A stretch of 64,000 bases of DNA from Cenococcum geophilum 1.58 (taxonomy: Eukaryota > Ascomycota > Dothideomycetes > Gloniales > Gloniaceae), in assembly GCA_001692895.1 (NCBI GenBank), contig KV748186.1, positions 2,843,785 to 2,907,784 of the forward strand. Reading direction: 5' to 3'. This document shows positions 1-12,360 of the stretch, one piece after another (within the stretch, counting starts at the first letter, position 1; every line of letters starts with the position of its first letter). A program made the position numbers and the translations under genes. Under the pieces are notes generated by a model. It was not told where the DNA came from. It ran no database searches and saw only the letters and a program-made list of their open reading frames with translations.

Positions 1-3000
1 GATTACAATCCTTCGTTGGAGCCCTTGGTGCAATTGGTATGCTCCCGTGTCGAGACTACTGTTTTGAATGACCTCTACAGGCTGGTAAGTCCCATCTTCG
101 GATATTTCATGGATCTGAATTCGCGAGAAAATATCATGAAGCTCTTCTGTGTAGAACTCAGACTCTGGGAGACGAGAGTTGTAGCGCTTTTGCTTTTTCC
201 GAGGAGCTGAATCACGCATGTCATCCCAGCTTAGTAGTTTGTCAAGGTGCATGGCTGTGACTTTTGCGAAGATCGAGACCCTTAAGGATGATGTTTGCGG
301 ACTCGCATAAGGAAGGCTCATGCTGTGAACACTCTCAAATCGCACAGCACCTTCATCAAAGTCCTTGATCATCTGCGTAGTTGTGGCTCCGCCTTCATCA
401 GATATACCACGAACGAAAAGTTGAGCATGAACATCTGTCCCCTCGCGTTCTGGGAATCCAACTAGGTCGTGCATGACAACATTAAACTTCAAAGTTGTGG
501 ATGGCGCTTCGGCTGATGAAGGCTCCAGGGATAGTCTGACAATGGCAATGACATTTGCTGTGTATGGGGATATTACATCAAGACTGAAGTCCTGGACACG
601 AGATTGAAACACTGCAGCAAGTGGAACGTCGACATCCCCAATGCGTGAGTATTCAGGCATACATGGCTCAGAGAAAGGATTCTCGAGGCTGAAATGCTGC
701 AGATATTCTGGTCGATTGAGGTACTGGTGCATCTGATGCATGAGCTGAACGCGGAACCGGAGTTTCTGTAGCGACCAAAGGTGGACCACTTGGTTCTTGA
801 AGTCAACTACTCTAACGCCGACACAAGGCTTGGGAGTTATATCAAGGTCTTCGTCATCCTCACCCGGTATGCCATTCAACACGAGATCATAGGATGAAGC
901 GAAGGAGTGGCCGACGTCTACGATGCAAAATTGAAAAACGACATGCTTGTCCATCTGCTGGCTCATGACCTGAGCCTCCTTGAGCGTTGCAGCGTTTTGA
1001 AGAATTGTCTCCGCCATTGCAACATACTTCCGCTGTCGCCAGCGCTCGAATGCGGCTTTTGCAAGTTCCAGCTGCTTTTCGGTTGGCTCGGTTGGCTCGG
1101 TTGAGCTGTTGGTTTGTGGTGTGACCGGCTGCTGGAGTTCTTGGATTTGGCGCTGGAATTCTTCCTTTTGATCTCGTAGCTGCTTCTGCATCTCCTCCTT
1201 GACAGCGCGTAGGCTCTCTTCCATCTTGGCTTTCTCTGCCTTGATCTCCTCAATCTCGACATTAGCTTCTTCTGCGGATTTTAGTTTTGCTTGGTATTCT
1301 TCTTTTTGCTTCTCAAGCTTTTCTTGCATGTCTTCTCTTACTAACCGTAAACGTTCATCCTCTTCACCTGGCTGGGGTGTAGAAGGTATGGTCAACACAG
1401 TATCCAACGAGAAATTGTCAATTGTGCCAGTAGAAGCATATTTCTCTCGGACCGGGTACGATGTTACAGAGTCAAGGTCATCTTCTGTGTCAAACAGTCG
1501 ACTTTCCGGCCTGCCTTTGCGGGTGGCCCGGATTTTCTGTAAGTCATCGAAGATTGCATCGAGCTCTTCATCCGTAAGAGATGTTATTTTCTGATCGGGG
1601 CCCAATAACGCGGTGACTGCCTCCCGTCGAGCAAATGACCAATCTGAATCGCGCCCATTTCGTTGAAACGGAGCTGGAGATGCCGCTCGTGGGCTTTCAG
1701 AATCGAACTCTGACTCAGGTCTACTAATGTTGCTCCAAGATCTTTCATGCCCTGGCCGAGGAGACGGGGAACCAAGCTGACAGACTGTTACAGAGTGTCG
1801 AAGTAGGCTTCCTTGCTCAGCACGCTCTGCTCGAGCTTCCTGCGGATTGTTGAAACGAAATATATGAAAGTCGCCTAGGATAATTCGATAGCCGCTTCGT
1901 AGGCGTTTTGGCTTTTCTATTCGAATGCCATTTACCATTACTCCTGCATTGTCTTTCGGAACGACTGTGACTGCCCCATCCACATTTTCAAATGTGCAAT
2001 GGTCATGTAAAATTTGCGAGCCGTTCAATCTAATCTCTGCGGTTGTTGCTGTGTCGACATTCCCTACTGTAGTGGTTCCAGGTTTCAGATTGTAAACCAG
2101 ACATTCCGCGAGCAAAGGGTCATCGCTCAGGTTCACGAGATGGGGCATCTTCTTAGGGGTAGACAGCCCAACGAACCCTTTCTCAATACTGATCCCGAGT
2201 TCTTCCAGCGCTGCTTCTCGCTCCTTGTGAATCTGCTCCGTCTTCTGTAGCTTCTCTTCCCAGGTTTGATTAAGATCCTTATACAGCTTTTCGGACTGGT
2301 TCAGTTGTTCCGCAATCTCGGCTTTTGAGACTTTCTTGATAGTTCCATCCGGCTGGGTGATTGAGACAATCTGTTTTTCCAGGGGTGTATCTGGGGCATA
2401 TTGTTCTTCCATTAGGCCTGGAGAAGCCCCACCACTGAGCTTGGAGCGAAGCTGCGCAAGCTCCTCCTTCAGTTCTCTGATCATTCGGGCATTTGGGTCT
2501 TCGTTGACTACAGCGTGATTCTTGATGCGTTTAGCAGAATCCGCGTAGCGCAACGTCGAGAGGGTTTCTTCAAAATTGATATCTGCTGGCGAGATAGCAG
2601 CTATCATAGCCGTCAAGCTGTTGCCTCCCAGAGAGTCCTTCAACAGCCATGTCAATACAGAATCTCGATAGGGAACCATAGACGCATTCTTCTTTTTGCC
2701 AGATGATAGGTCTGCTAGTGCAGCAATAACGCGACCTAGGGTTGACAAAGATCGATTGATTTCAGCTCCCTCCTTCAATCGAGCTCCTGTTGCACCGGTC
2801 GAAGTAGCTCGTTCCGAGCCAGCCAAATCTACAAGACTAATTTTCGCCACCTTTTCAGTGTCCATGCTCGTCTCCACATCATGACGCTTCTGGGATAGGG
2901 TCAAGGTGAATACTGCATGAGATCTACTAGAAGTCTCGTTCATGTTTGTCGCAGCAACCGTCCGAGCCTTGTTACCCTCATCCATCAAGTTTTCGATTTC

Positions 3001-3652
3001 CGAAAAGGAGCGTACCACGAGCTTCGCAAGATCCTCCACATAAGGCCCGGTCGAGGGATGCTCGCGAACCCTCAGATTCCCCTTAGTAGACGGGTTGAGA
3101 AGGTCACGCACGCGCTCATTGTATATTTCCAAGTACGAGACTTCCACGGTACAGCTAAGGGTCTTGTCATGCTGCATCTCCTCGATCCTTTCGAACATGT
3201 TCCTACAGATCTTGGGTATAACACCAGCCTCTTCCCCATAGCCCATCATCGAGTACGATTTGCCAGATCCGGTTTGCCCATATGCGAAGATGCAGTTGTT
3301 ATATCCCTGAAAAGCATTGTCCAGAAGCGGTTTACCAAGATCGGTGAACAGGTTTTCTTGCCCAGCAAAATGTGGATCATTGCGATTGAAAGACCAATAA
3401 CTCTTGTCGAACGCGAATGTCTTGGTACCTTCTAGCGCAGCTTTCGCAGCTTTCGATTTCGTGTCGATGTGCGTTGGAGGAGTGAGAATGGTTTGTTCGT
3501 TTTTCATCTGAACAATACATTTTGCCTTTCTATCAAGCTCTATACATAGTCAGACACGCGTCAAACTGTACGGAGTGGCATCACACACCTCTGCCGTTGA
3601 AAGGCCTCACCCTCACCACCACCTTGATGTTTCCTCCCCCAGCCGCGGCCAT
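1..3652 (-). CDS. Kinesin-3 (Unc104/KIF1-type) motor protein, C-terminus cut by window edge
   Basis: Microtubule motor of the kinesin-3 family, which carries vesicles and endosomes towards microtubule plus ends. Exons are 3652-3589 and 3539-1, with a 49-nt intron at 3540-3588 (GTGTGTGA..TATAG). The 1201 visible residues start with GGGNIKVVVRVRPFN. Motor hallmarks: P-loop GQTGSGKS near residues 109-116, switch I NETSSRSH, switch II DLAGSE. A forkhead-associated (FHA) domain lies near residues 500-585, followed by a coiled coil and a KIF1B-like stalk. The frame is open to base 1. Family members end in a C-terminal PH domain, which must lie outside the window. The start ATG has a good context (GCCATGGCC), and the splice joins the expected RELDRKAKC sequence. 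Identification is firm; the cargo is inferred from the family only. Confidence 0.95.
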
Positions 3653-4051
3653 GGCTGTTGCGGTCGTTGTCCTAGGCGGAGCTCGACGAAGCGGCTTCTC
3701 CTCTAGAGATGGTAAAGCAAAGGTTCCTTAGCCAAGCCGATCGGGCGGCCTCATCGCTGAGGCGTCGCGGTGGGAGGAAAAAGGAGAGTGTCGCGTTTGT
3801 TGAGGCGAGGGGCGCGAAATTGATGATTGTCGGCCCTGAAATTGCTGCAACTCGGGCATCCTGGCGTCTGCGGCGGATCTGTGCATGTGCAGCCTGCATG
3901 ACACACCAAACGTTCATCCGCGGTGGCTTGTGGTCACAGCTTCCAAGAAAATACCCTCTTTTCTTGCGCCCTACAACACACCAACACACCAATACTCAAA
4001 AACCCCAATTCAGTGCTTTGTGCTGGAGCATTCTTCAAACACTAAATTTCG
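3653..4051. promoter_or_regulatory. Divergent promoter between kinesin-3 and TRM5
   Basis: This 399-bp gap separates two genes read in opposite directions, so it must hold both promoters and both 5' leaders. Pyrimidine-rich stretches and a CA-rich run lie just before the TRM5 start. I see no clear TATA box and no gene. Confidence 0.6.
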
Positions 4052-5679
4052 ATGCCTGACGAAGCCATGTTCCGCCCTCCTATGAATCGGTCCATGAGGA
4101 CGCTCGACCGTGCGTTCTTTAAGAAGACAATCCCTACCTCAGCTGCCAGGATACTCGACAACAAGGATATTTCACTCTGCAGAAAGGTCTTGGAGAATAG
4201 TAAGGAGGCGCTGATACAAAACCGTATCGCGCCTGTAAGGCCCGACCCGGTGGAGGAAAAGGCTCTGAGGGGCGGGAGGTGCATCATCCTGAGGCCGGAG
4301 ATCAAGCATGATGGTAGTCTCTCAAAATATTAATATTAGATATAACTGCGGTTGACCGAAGTAGACAGACTTGCAGACGTGGAGTTCTAAACTACGAGAG
4401 CTACACGGCAACGGTACCGTTGGTGTAATACCTTATGAACTCCACCTAGATTACAGCCATTGGACATATTGTGTGTACTCATGTTCAATTATTCCAGCAG
4501 ACCAGCTGATAGCTTCCAGCCGATATTATCCAAGCCATTCTGCCTGCCGAAGAGGGCGATGAAGTACCCACAGGGTTTAGTCTTGTTGGTCACGTTGGTG
4601 AGACAACTATTTCGAGCATCCTCCACCAGTTCTGACTTCTTGTGCAGCACACCTCAACCTCCGAGATCGGTATCTTCCATATAAACACATCATAGCTGAT
4701 ATTATACGGGATAAGAACCCTACGGTCCAAACCGTCATCAACAAGCTCGATCGTGTTGGAGAAGAGAACGAATACCGCACTTTCCAATACGAAGTGCTAG
4801 TCGGGCCTGGTAATCTCAATGTCGAAGTGCACGAGCAAGGTTGTGCTTTCCGTTTCGACTTCGCAAAAGTGTACTGGAACAGCCGACTGCATACAGAACA
4901 TGAGCGCCTGGTATCCATGTTCAACGAGGGAGATGCCATTTGCGATGTAATGGCTGGGGTGGGGCCTTTCGCTGTCCCGGCGGGGAAGAAACGCGTTTTC
5001 GTGTGGGCAAACGACCTAAACCCAGAAAGCTACGCTAGTCTTACCGATGCTATAAAGCGGAATAAGGTATGCAGCCACTTTCTCGTAACCCTTGCACTTC
5101 CTGTTAACATGGTTTTCTCAGGTCACAGAATTTGTCCGCTCGTTCAATTCAAATGGCCATGACTTCATCCGCACGGCCACTTCCTCCCTGCTTCAAACAA
5201 CCTATTCTGTCCCGATTTACCCCAAGACGAAAACGTCTCGAAGCTCCACCTCCATTGCGTCTCCCAATCCTCCTACGCCATTAAAGACTGTCGTCCAACC
5301 GCGAATCTTCTCCCACTATGTCATGAACCTGCCTGCGAGCGCCCTAACCTTCCTCCCATCCTTCGTTGGTCTCTATGCCAACGTACCATCCTCACCCAAT
5401 GACATCCGTAAACTCTTTACCCCACACACGTCCGTCTCGTTGCCTATGATCCACGCCTACTGCTTCAGTACCAAGAGCGATAACAACGTTGCCCAAGCGC
5501 ACGAGATCTGCGCAGAGATATCTAGACTGTTGGGTCATGAAATCACACCCAGCACACCAGAAACTCAGATCTGGGATGTAAGGGACGTGGCACCGAAAAA
5601 GCGAATGTTTTGCGCCAGCTTCAGATTACCTGCCGAAGTAGCCTTCCGGACAATACCAGAGGGCGCTGGCGGACTCTAG
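4052..5679 (+). CDS. TRM5: tRNA (guanine37-N1)-methyltransferase Trm5
   Basis: Transfers a methyl group from S-adenosylmethionine to N1 of guanine-37 next to the tRNA anticodon, which prevents frameshifting; family members act in the cytosol/nucleus and mitochondria. Exons: 4052-4313, 4369-4470, 4520-4597, 4648-5066, 5122-5679, giving 472 residues. All four introns are 49-55 nt with GT..AG borders, and the joined frame is open throughout. Recognisable segments are the N-terminal [12 protein letters not shown], the AdoMet-binding [16 protein letters not shown] near residue 246, WANDLNP, the motif [12 protein letters not shown] near residue 356, and the C-terminal [19 protein letters not shown], highly typical of fungal Trm5. 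The first ATG is used; an ATG six codons on (MFRPP) is also possible. Length fits the family. Confidence 0.95.
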
Positions 5680-6033
5680 ATAATGCATTTTAATCCCAAT
5701 GCCAGTAATGTAGGGGAAAAAATCAGATTTGTTCGTACATTTGATACCCATTCTTCCAAGATAAAATCCATCTAGTCAACTAGCCCGTTCCGTTCCGTCG
5801 CATTACATGTGCCAGCTTTCCGCCTCTGTAGAAGGCTACTAAGCAGGCCACCGTTTTCATAAACTGCCGAGCCATGAAAATGCATTTGGAGCCCCCCTTC
5901 AAGTGTCTGATCTGAGAAATTCCCACAGTGAAAGAAACCAAAACCATTGAGCACAAGGGCACTTTTCCGGACTATCCAAGTCAAACTCCCTACACCATCG
6001 CCGCCATGTAGATTGCAATCTCTGCGTACTTGC
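5680..6033. other. Gap between two convergent gene ends
   Basis: 354 bp between the stop codons of TRM5 and the DUF7918-like gene. It should hold both 3' untranslated regions. I see no additional gene or repeat. Confidence 0.6.
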
Positions 6034-9000
6034 TCACCACTGGATATCACCGCCTCCGCCTCCACCTCCACCTCCACCTCCACCATTCCAAGAACCTCTA
6101 CCGCTGCCTGAGTTGCCGTTACCTTTGACGCTGTTCTTGGAGTCCCATTGGGCTCCACCACCGGCATCGTTTTGGTTCCAGCCGCTTCCGCCGCTTCCAG
6201 CCCTGTCGCTCTTCCAGGTCACGCCGCCTTTTCCACTATTGCAATCATCGTTACCGTGTCGTGACCCGTGACTAGACGGCGTCTTCCTCGGACCGGATTT
6301 AAGCGATGACTTCGTTGAGAATTGCTTCGAAGAGCTATGACTGGCTCCAGAGTGGACGCTGGCCTGATCATTCGATGCGCCAGCGGACACATCATCACTG
6401 TGTGAGGTGAGGTTAGTGCCGGAGCCTGATGCTGCCTAAAAGGAGTCAGTATTGATATTCCGCGAATAAATTATTGCAGAGCAATTTGGAGAGAAATATT
6501 TTGACATACCTTAACCCTCAAAAATTCCTCAATGATCTCCTCTTTGCTCAGACCCATAAGCTTCTCCTTCACCATCTCTTCGCTCTCGTCTTCTAACCCT
6601 TCATCAAACTCATCCCCCAAGATGCGCTTCAGCATCGGACGACTGCGGTATTTGAATCTAAATACTGCGTACGGCTTCTCTAGGCTATCGATATAGGCTG
6701 GTCTCCCCACTCGGTGGTGGTATTCGGCACCTTTTCCAACGCGGACCTGATGCTCGAGCTGCTCTTTCTCTGCGAGAGTTTCTGGGATCTTATAGAGCAG
6801 TTCCTCAGGCTCCAGGTAGAGTGTTGCAGCACGTCCACTGGGCGAACCGGGAGTATCTTTAAACAGTGGTGTTTGAGATGGCTGAGTGGTTGCCCAGGTG
6901 GCCCAGTAGGGTTTGGGGGATACGCTGGGGCCCGGTGAGTGTTTGGATGGGCTAGGTTTGTTGTGATGAGATGCGGGTCTGGGCTTTTCCTTCTTGGAGG
7001 CAGAGTCTTGCTTTTGGGTGGGTGGATTCCAGTCGTCTGCTTGGTTATTGGTTTGGTAGTTGGAGCTATCGTTCCAGTTAGATGTGTCGTTATTCTGATC
7101 ATTTCCTTGGTAATTATTCCAATTGGACTCGTGTTTTGCATCGTTAGCCTGGTCTTCCTGGTCATCCCAGCCCGAAGGTTCCCCACCATTTTCGTTGTTG
7201 TCGTTGGTGTCCCAGTTGGACGTTTCACCGGCATTGTTGTTGTTGTCATCCCAGTTATTAGTGTTGTCGCCTCCGTCGTCGTTATTCGATGGGTCATTGT
7301 TGTCTATATCGCCCGAGCTGTTCCAGCCTTGGCCTCCAGAGGAGTCGTTTTGGTTCTTGTCGTTCCAAGATGTATTATACCTATCGGCATCAGCGGAGGC
7401 CCGGCCTTGGTTGTTAGAACGTTCGTTGCTATCTTTGTTGCTGTTCGCAGAGTCCTTGCGCGTATTGGTACTCGGAGAATTACCCTTCTCGTTATTCCAA
7501 GATGTATCCTTTCCACTTGCGTCCCCAGAGTTCCAACCTTTTTTGCTTGAATTGTTTTTGTCGTTATCACTGTTTTCCTTATTCCCCCCTTTTCCGGAGT
7601 TCCATTGACCTGGTCTATAATTCCCGTTGTCCTCCCATGGTTTGTCAATACTAGCACTCCGCCTTACTGCTCCAGAGGTTTTCTCGTTGCTATCAAATGG
7701 TGTGTCTTTTCCTTTACTGGTGTCGGGTTGAAATCCCCAGGGGGTGTTACTTTTGTTGACAGATGTCCGTCCACTTTCTCTGAAGGGCTCGTTGTCATTT
7801 TCGTCTTTCCAAGCTTGGCCGCCCCCTCCACTATCACCACCGGAAAGGACTCGAGCACTTCTACTTGAAGCGCCTGGGCTTACGTTATTAGCCTGCCTGT
7901 TACTCTTCCCACCAACCAAAATGCCCGAGCTAACATTGTTCGGAATTTCCATTGATAAAATAGAGGGAGTACGAGCCCAAGCCGGAATGTCTTGCCAAGA
8001 TTGGCTAAGTCTTGACGCGCCGGTTTTGTCGCCTTGGTACTTAGGGTATCCTCGGAAGTGCTTGCTGAATGTAGGTGCAGGGATCTTGCCGCCCCAAGGT
8101 TGAAAGTCTGTTTCCCATGAGTCTCCTTCGTTGTTCACATATGCGTTAGCATATGTCCAAGAAGACACTTCGTCGGGGGAGCCGGTTGTCCAACCATTAT
8201 CTCTGTCTTGGTCAACACGCCAACCTGAAGCCTTGGCGTCCCAGCTAGATTCATCGACATTGCTGTCCCAGGGATTGGAAGACTTCCTTGCCCCATAACT
8301 ATGCGGATATGCCCAGTCATAGCCTTGGTGATAAGATGACCGTGGTATGTTGATCGGTTGTTTGCCTGGATCAATATGGCTTTCCCTTTCCTCTTGGCCT
8401 GAATTGCTACTCCGTCTTCGAGGCCGGCGCGCGGTTTCGGATAAGACGGAATTGTGGTGATGTGAGTCTTGCCCACACCTACCTGGAGGTATATGGCCTG
8501 CTGCCGTGTGGGGGCGGTCTCGGAAGTTCGACTCCCTCGACTTCGCTGGTCGCCCAGGTGTGGTGAGAAGGGTTTCGACTTGTGGTGCTCCGAAAGATTT
8601 GCTCCGTGGCCAGTCGCTGTTGTAGTGCTCAAAGGATCGATTCCGATGCTGCCAATCCGAGTCTCCGAAATGGCTATGAGAGGGTCGGTCATTGCCATAA
8701 CGTCTATTTCCTTGATATCCTGATTTCCCTAGCTCTCCCGGTTGTCCATCTAGGGCAAGAGGGTGATCCTCATAGTCCGCAGTGCCATCGAATATGCCGA
8801 ACATGTCGCCAACACCGCCTTCATCGTCATCTTGTACGGCTAGTTTTGGTGATGCTTTTTTTGCCGGAGAGTTGGGTTTCGGTCCTCTTGGAGGGGTAGT
8901 GCTTGATGTAGCGCTTGACGTGGTGGGCTTTGAAGACCGCCGCTTAGGTGCTTTATCATCGACAAGACGACCATTGCATCGCAGAACAACGACCTCGATA

Positions 9001-9479
9001 GTACCAATATTTAAGAGGACGTCCGGACTAACATCGGGCGCTTCATCGGCGGAGACTTTAACAATGTTAGATAAATCTATACCGTGGGTAGAGGTCTTGG
9101 GGTTGGGAGGGTACGAACCGACATTGAGCTTTTCAAAGTTCCACTCACGTCCCATGAATTTGCCATCAGCCTGCCTCTCTTCCTTCTGGCGTACGCGAAA
9201 GTCAACACAAGCATTATTGCAAGAATTCACGTCGTCTGGAATGACAAGGCCTTGGCGGTTGCGGTTACATTGATAGACACCATCTATGTAGACGAACATA
9301 GCTAAACCGGGGGCAATGTAGCCCGTAGAAATAAGATGGATGGTGAAGTTTTTCGGTGTGGGTGGGATGGCAACGAAGGCCTCCACAACACCATCGGCGT
9401 AGGAAGCGCCATATTCTCGAAGCTTTTCATTCGACCCCCCCAATTCAATGGAACAATTGAGGTCCTTGAGCGTTGGCAT
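6034..9479 (-). CDS. DUF7918-like protein with a long Asn/Ser/Trp-rich disordered region
   Basis: Two exons, 9479-6510 and 6435-6034, with a 74-nt intron at 6436-6509, give 1123 residues. Residues 1 to about 180 (MPTLKDLNCSIELGG.., GYIAPGLAMFVYIDGVYQCN) match what I know as the fungal DUF7918 domain, whose function is unknown. A region of about 650 residues rich in Ser, Asn, Asp, Gly and Trp follows, with repeated S/G-W-N/D pieces (GWNS, TSWND, SNWDT, SGWDD, SNWND). Near residues 880-990 a compact, charged segment (LYKIPETLAEKEQLEH, YAVFRFKYRSR) looks conserved. The last exon ends in a 12-Gly run and DIQW. The Trp pattern recalls Argonaute-hook proteins, but that is inference. No signal peptide or membrane segment is seen. 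Confidence 0.88.
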
Positions 9480-10743
9480 GTTTTTGAGTCATGTAGAATT
9501 ACTGACTGTTTGTAATGAGAAATGGGAGGGGATGCAGAGGACCGAGAAGGGATCTAATAATCTTGGTGATATCGACAAAGCAGAGAGCTGTTGAGTCGTG
9601 TTGGGTGGTGTTCCTAGAGGGTATCGGTAACTCTGGGTGAATAGAGGGCAAAGATGTAAACACGGCGGAGTGAAGTAATGTTGGGCTCCGGAGCGCGGCA
9701 ACAGATATGAGAGAAATCGAGTTGGCTGATTGACGAAGGCAAAGAGAGTTTGTGAGTGAGTGTAAGGGTGAGGGTGAGGGTGAAAGGGAGACGACGGAGA
9801 GGAAGAAGGAATGGAGAGGGAGAGTAAGAGCACACGGGACAGGGAGAATAGCTGGGTGTTGCAGTCGGTAGTCAGTTACGTCTCTGGCGGAAAATGGGAT
9901 GGTCCGAAGCGGAAGCAAGAACTAGGCAAGAGATGGCAAGAGAGGGGGCAGGGGCAGATTTATGGAGCGTGTCAACTGCTATTCCCACATGGAACAATAA
10001 GGAAACTACTTCAGTGTCAACAAGGGACCACTGGATGTTGACTCTACAGCTGACACCACAATAGCAACACAACGAAATGTGGCAGATTCTTATTGAACGG
10101 AGCCAGACGCACAATACGTCTCATCATTTCATTGTCTTTGCATGTATGAATATTGACGATTTGTTCAAGCTGGGCTCCGCGTAGTTGCCGCATGACTAGA
10201 TTCATGGTTAACGGCATGGGGCGGCTTTGAAGAGCAGCTCCCGACTGCGATAACAATGGCGGGGACCACCCAATGAAGTTGTAGGCTAGCGACGAGTGGG
10301 TTTCCAGTCCGGGCGAGATAAGTGATTACGGGATTGCAGGTGAGGATTCGAAGGAGAGTTGGCAGAGCGCACATCTAGATGCGGTCTGCAACGGGGACGC
10401 CACACAGGCTGCAGGAGAGCATGCGAACAAGAGGGATATGAGGGATGCGATGGGATGCGAGGAGATGTGGGGGAATGCAGCATGGGCGAGAGAAGCGAGA
10501 GAAGCGCGGTGGTAATGTTGCCAAGAGTGAGCCCGGGGGTTGGAGTATATTGGAGGAGCCTTTAATGGGCCGCGGTGGTCGTGCTAGAAAAAGAGAGAGA
10601 GAGGGGGAGCGCAAAGGAGCGTCGCGAGGCTTGGGTGTGGACGGCTCGGCGAACATTGTGGGGCCGTACCAGTTCTTATTGGGCATAGCGTACCGTTCAC
10701 GGCTCAACGTCAACCTTTGCTTCCCCTCGCTTACCTCAGTTAA
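9480..10743. other. Promoter and leader of the DUF7918-like gene; no other gene seen
   Basis: On the minus strand the first 400 bases upstream of the start are pyrimidine-rich, with CCCTCA repeats, as is common in fungal leaders. Short open frames on both strands look like chance frames in biased sequence. No second gene is supported. Confidence 0.5.
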
Positions 10744-11240
10744 CTCAGACCAAGAAATCGATTATTGCAGATATTGCAGATATTGGAATATCCAAGCCGT
10801 CCGCTAGGCTAATTTAGGACGGCAATCATTTTCTTAGTCTGAAGCACTTTAGTAAAATTTATAGAGGACCTAAATATCCCTTGACACGGCAGGGGCCTTT
10901 ACCAAGGTCGCTTATATTCGCCACTAGATTTAATTGGGTATTTATATCTAACCTAGCTGTTCCAATTAGCCGATTCTTATCGATAACCTAAGGACCAAAA
11001 TTGCCGTGTCAAGGAATAGATTAAAATTAATCTACCCTCCTATAACACCTATTAATATTAAAATTATACTAAATTATAAAGAAAAGCCTACTCTATAAGT
11101 TATTAAATCTTTAGCTCCTTATACCCGCGCAATATTAAAAGAAAGTTATTACGGTAAAGGCTATGATTCTACCTCTATACTACTAAGCCGCGTAGTAAAC
11201 ACTAACGTTAAAGGCTTACGCCTACACCGCCCGCCCTCTC
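10744..11240. repeat. Dispersed repeat R1, copy 1 (RIP-damaged, with a nested MITE)
   Basis: This stretch matches 45413-45790 over nearly all its length. It opens with a palindromic end: 10744 CTCAGACCAAGAAATCG pairs with the inverted TTTTCTTAGTCTGA ending at 10842, and inside these GCCGTCC pairs with GGACGGC. The shared part continues to about 11240 (TACCCGCGCAAT, CGCGTAGTAAACAC, GGCTTACGCCTAC). Compared with copy 2 it carries many C-to-T and G-to-A changes and one insertion at 10879-11014. No coding frame is recognised. Confidence 0.85.
10879..11014. mobile_element. 136-bp MITE-like insertion inside repeat R1
   Basis: Bounded by 13-bp perfect inverted repeats, CCTTGACACGGCA at 10879-10891 and TGCCGTGTCAAGG at 11002-11014. 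It interrupts R1 relative to the copy at 45413. It has no coding capacity. A target duplication is not clear because the flanks are degraded. Confidence 0.7.
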
Positions 11241-12360
11241 TATAGCTAGCCGGATATTCTATCTACCAGTTAGATAAAGACGTTAAAGGAAGAGAAGGTT
11301 AATATTAAAGACCTTCTATATAAATAGGGTTAGTCTTTTAGTAAGCTAGTCTTTAAGTACTTAGAAAGTAAAAAAGGTATAGAGGTAATAGAAAAAAGAA
11401 AAAAGTAGGGGACTTATATATTACTTTACTAGAGAATAAGAAAATATAAGAAGGACTTATCAATACGCCTAATATTTATGTAATGCTAGTAACCTATACT
11501 ATTATTAATTCTTGTTTAATGTCTAATGTGGTCCTCTTACAAGTCTATAATAGATTATTATTATTGGTTCTTGATTAACGTCTGATGCGGTCCCAATTAA
11601 GGTCCATGCGGACTTCTGCCGTGATGTAGGTACAAAAAACCTCCAAGGGAGACGTGAGAGGTAATACTTCAGATAGCATCCGTACTACGTCAACGGGAGG
11701 AAAAATACCCCTAGGTCGCTGCTCTGAGACTCCCGTACGGGAGTGTCCTGATTGCCTATCTTGCCCAGTCTGCCGCTCGTACCATGCTTCCTTTTGAATT
11801 TGTAAATACCGTGAGATTAATATAATCCTGCCCTTACTCCTATTTGAGCCCTATGTGTGTGTGTATACGCCTGCGGTCCTCCTGCTTGCAGCATAATTTC
11901 TACCCCAAAGGAACAGCGGGACGAATTTGTAGATCTAGATCTAGGTGTCTTGTCCTAGGGCCCCAACCTAGGTCCCCTATGCACACCCCCAGCCAAAGGT
12001 GTAGAGGAAGACGAAATACCGCGCGGTAAGTCCAGGCTGTCGGGTAAGGTAGGGTAGGGAGCAGGCAAGCCGAGCATGAGTCACAGGAGAGTCGATGGAA
12101 GAGGACGATATGGTAGAGTAGGTATGGCAATACCTGGTACAGAGACGAACCGATGGGAGGGAAGGGCTGCAAGCCCGAGGTGTTTATAAGGAGGTGTCAA
12201 GCCAGGTAGCCTTCGGCTAGGCCTTGGCTACCCCTAAGTAGCCCTCGGGCGATGCACCCGAGTAAGGGATAAAATACACCTTACAATGGCCTCATCTTCT
12301 TAGTCGCCCTTACCTCTAGTATTTCTGTAGGGACCGCTTTACGAACCGTGCGCGTTGAAA
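11241..12360. other. Repeat-derived, partly RIP-damaged region
   Basis: AT-rich with abundant TpA up to about 11500, then mixed composition. It contains repeat ends related to the 56.9-kb element (annotated separately) and a GC-rich stretch at about 11690-12280 with short inverted pieces such as CTCCCGTACGGGAG. It is probably part of the body of a non-LTR or SINE-like element. No intact gene is seen. Confidence 0.5.
11505..11640 (-). repeat. Two stacked 3' ends of the same family as the element at 56874-57883
   Basis: ATTAACGTCTGATGCGGTCC at 11574-11593 closely matches ATTAACGTCTGATACGGATCC at 56891, and the next ~25 bp also align. A second, more mutated copy (TTTAATGTCTAATGTGGTCC) begins near 11514. 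They are separated by an AATAATAAT-type run when read on the minus strand, like the simple tails of non-LTR elements. Confidence 0.6.

Noticed and set aside
6939..7608. Long plus-strand frames (about 160-200 codons) within the DUF7918-like gene
   Set aside because: They are complements of low-complexity Asn/Ser/Asp coding sequence and consist of hydrophobic repeats; the minus-strand gene explains the region.
9489..9918. Several 70-140 codon minus-strand frames upstream of the DUF7918-like gene
   Set aside because: They lie in a pyrimidine-rich leader, are Ser/Pro/Leu-rich in three frames at once and match nothing known.
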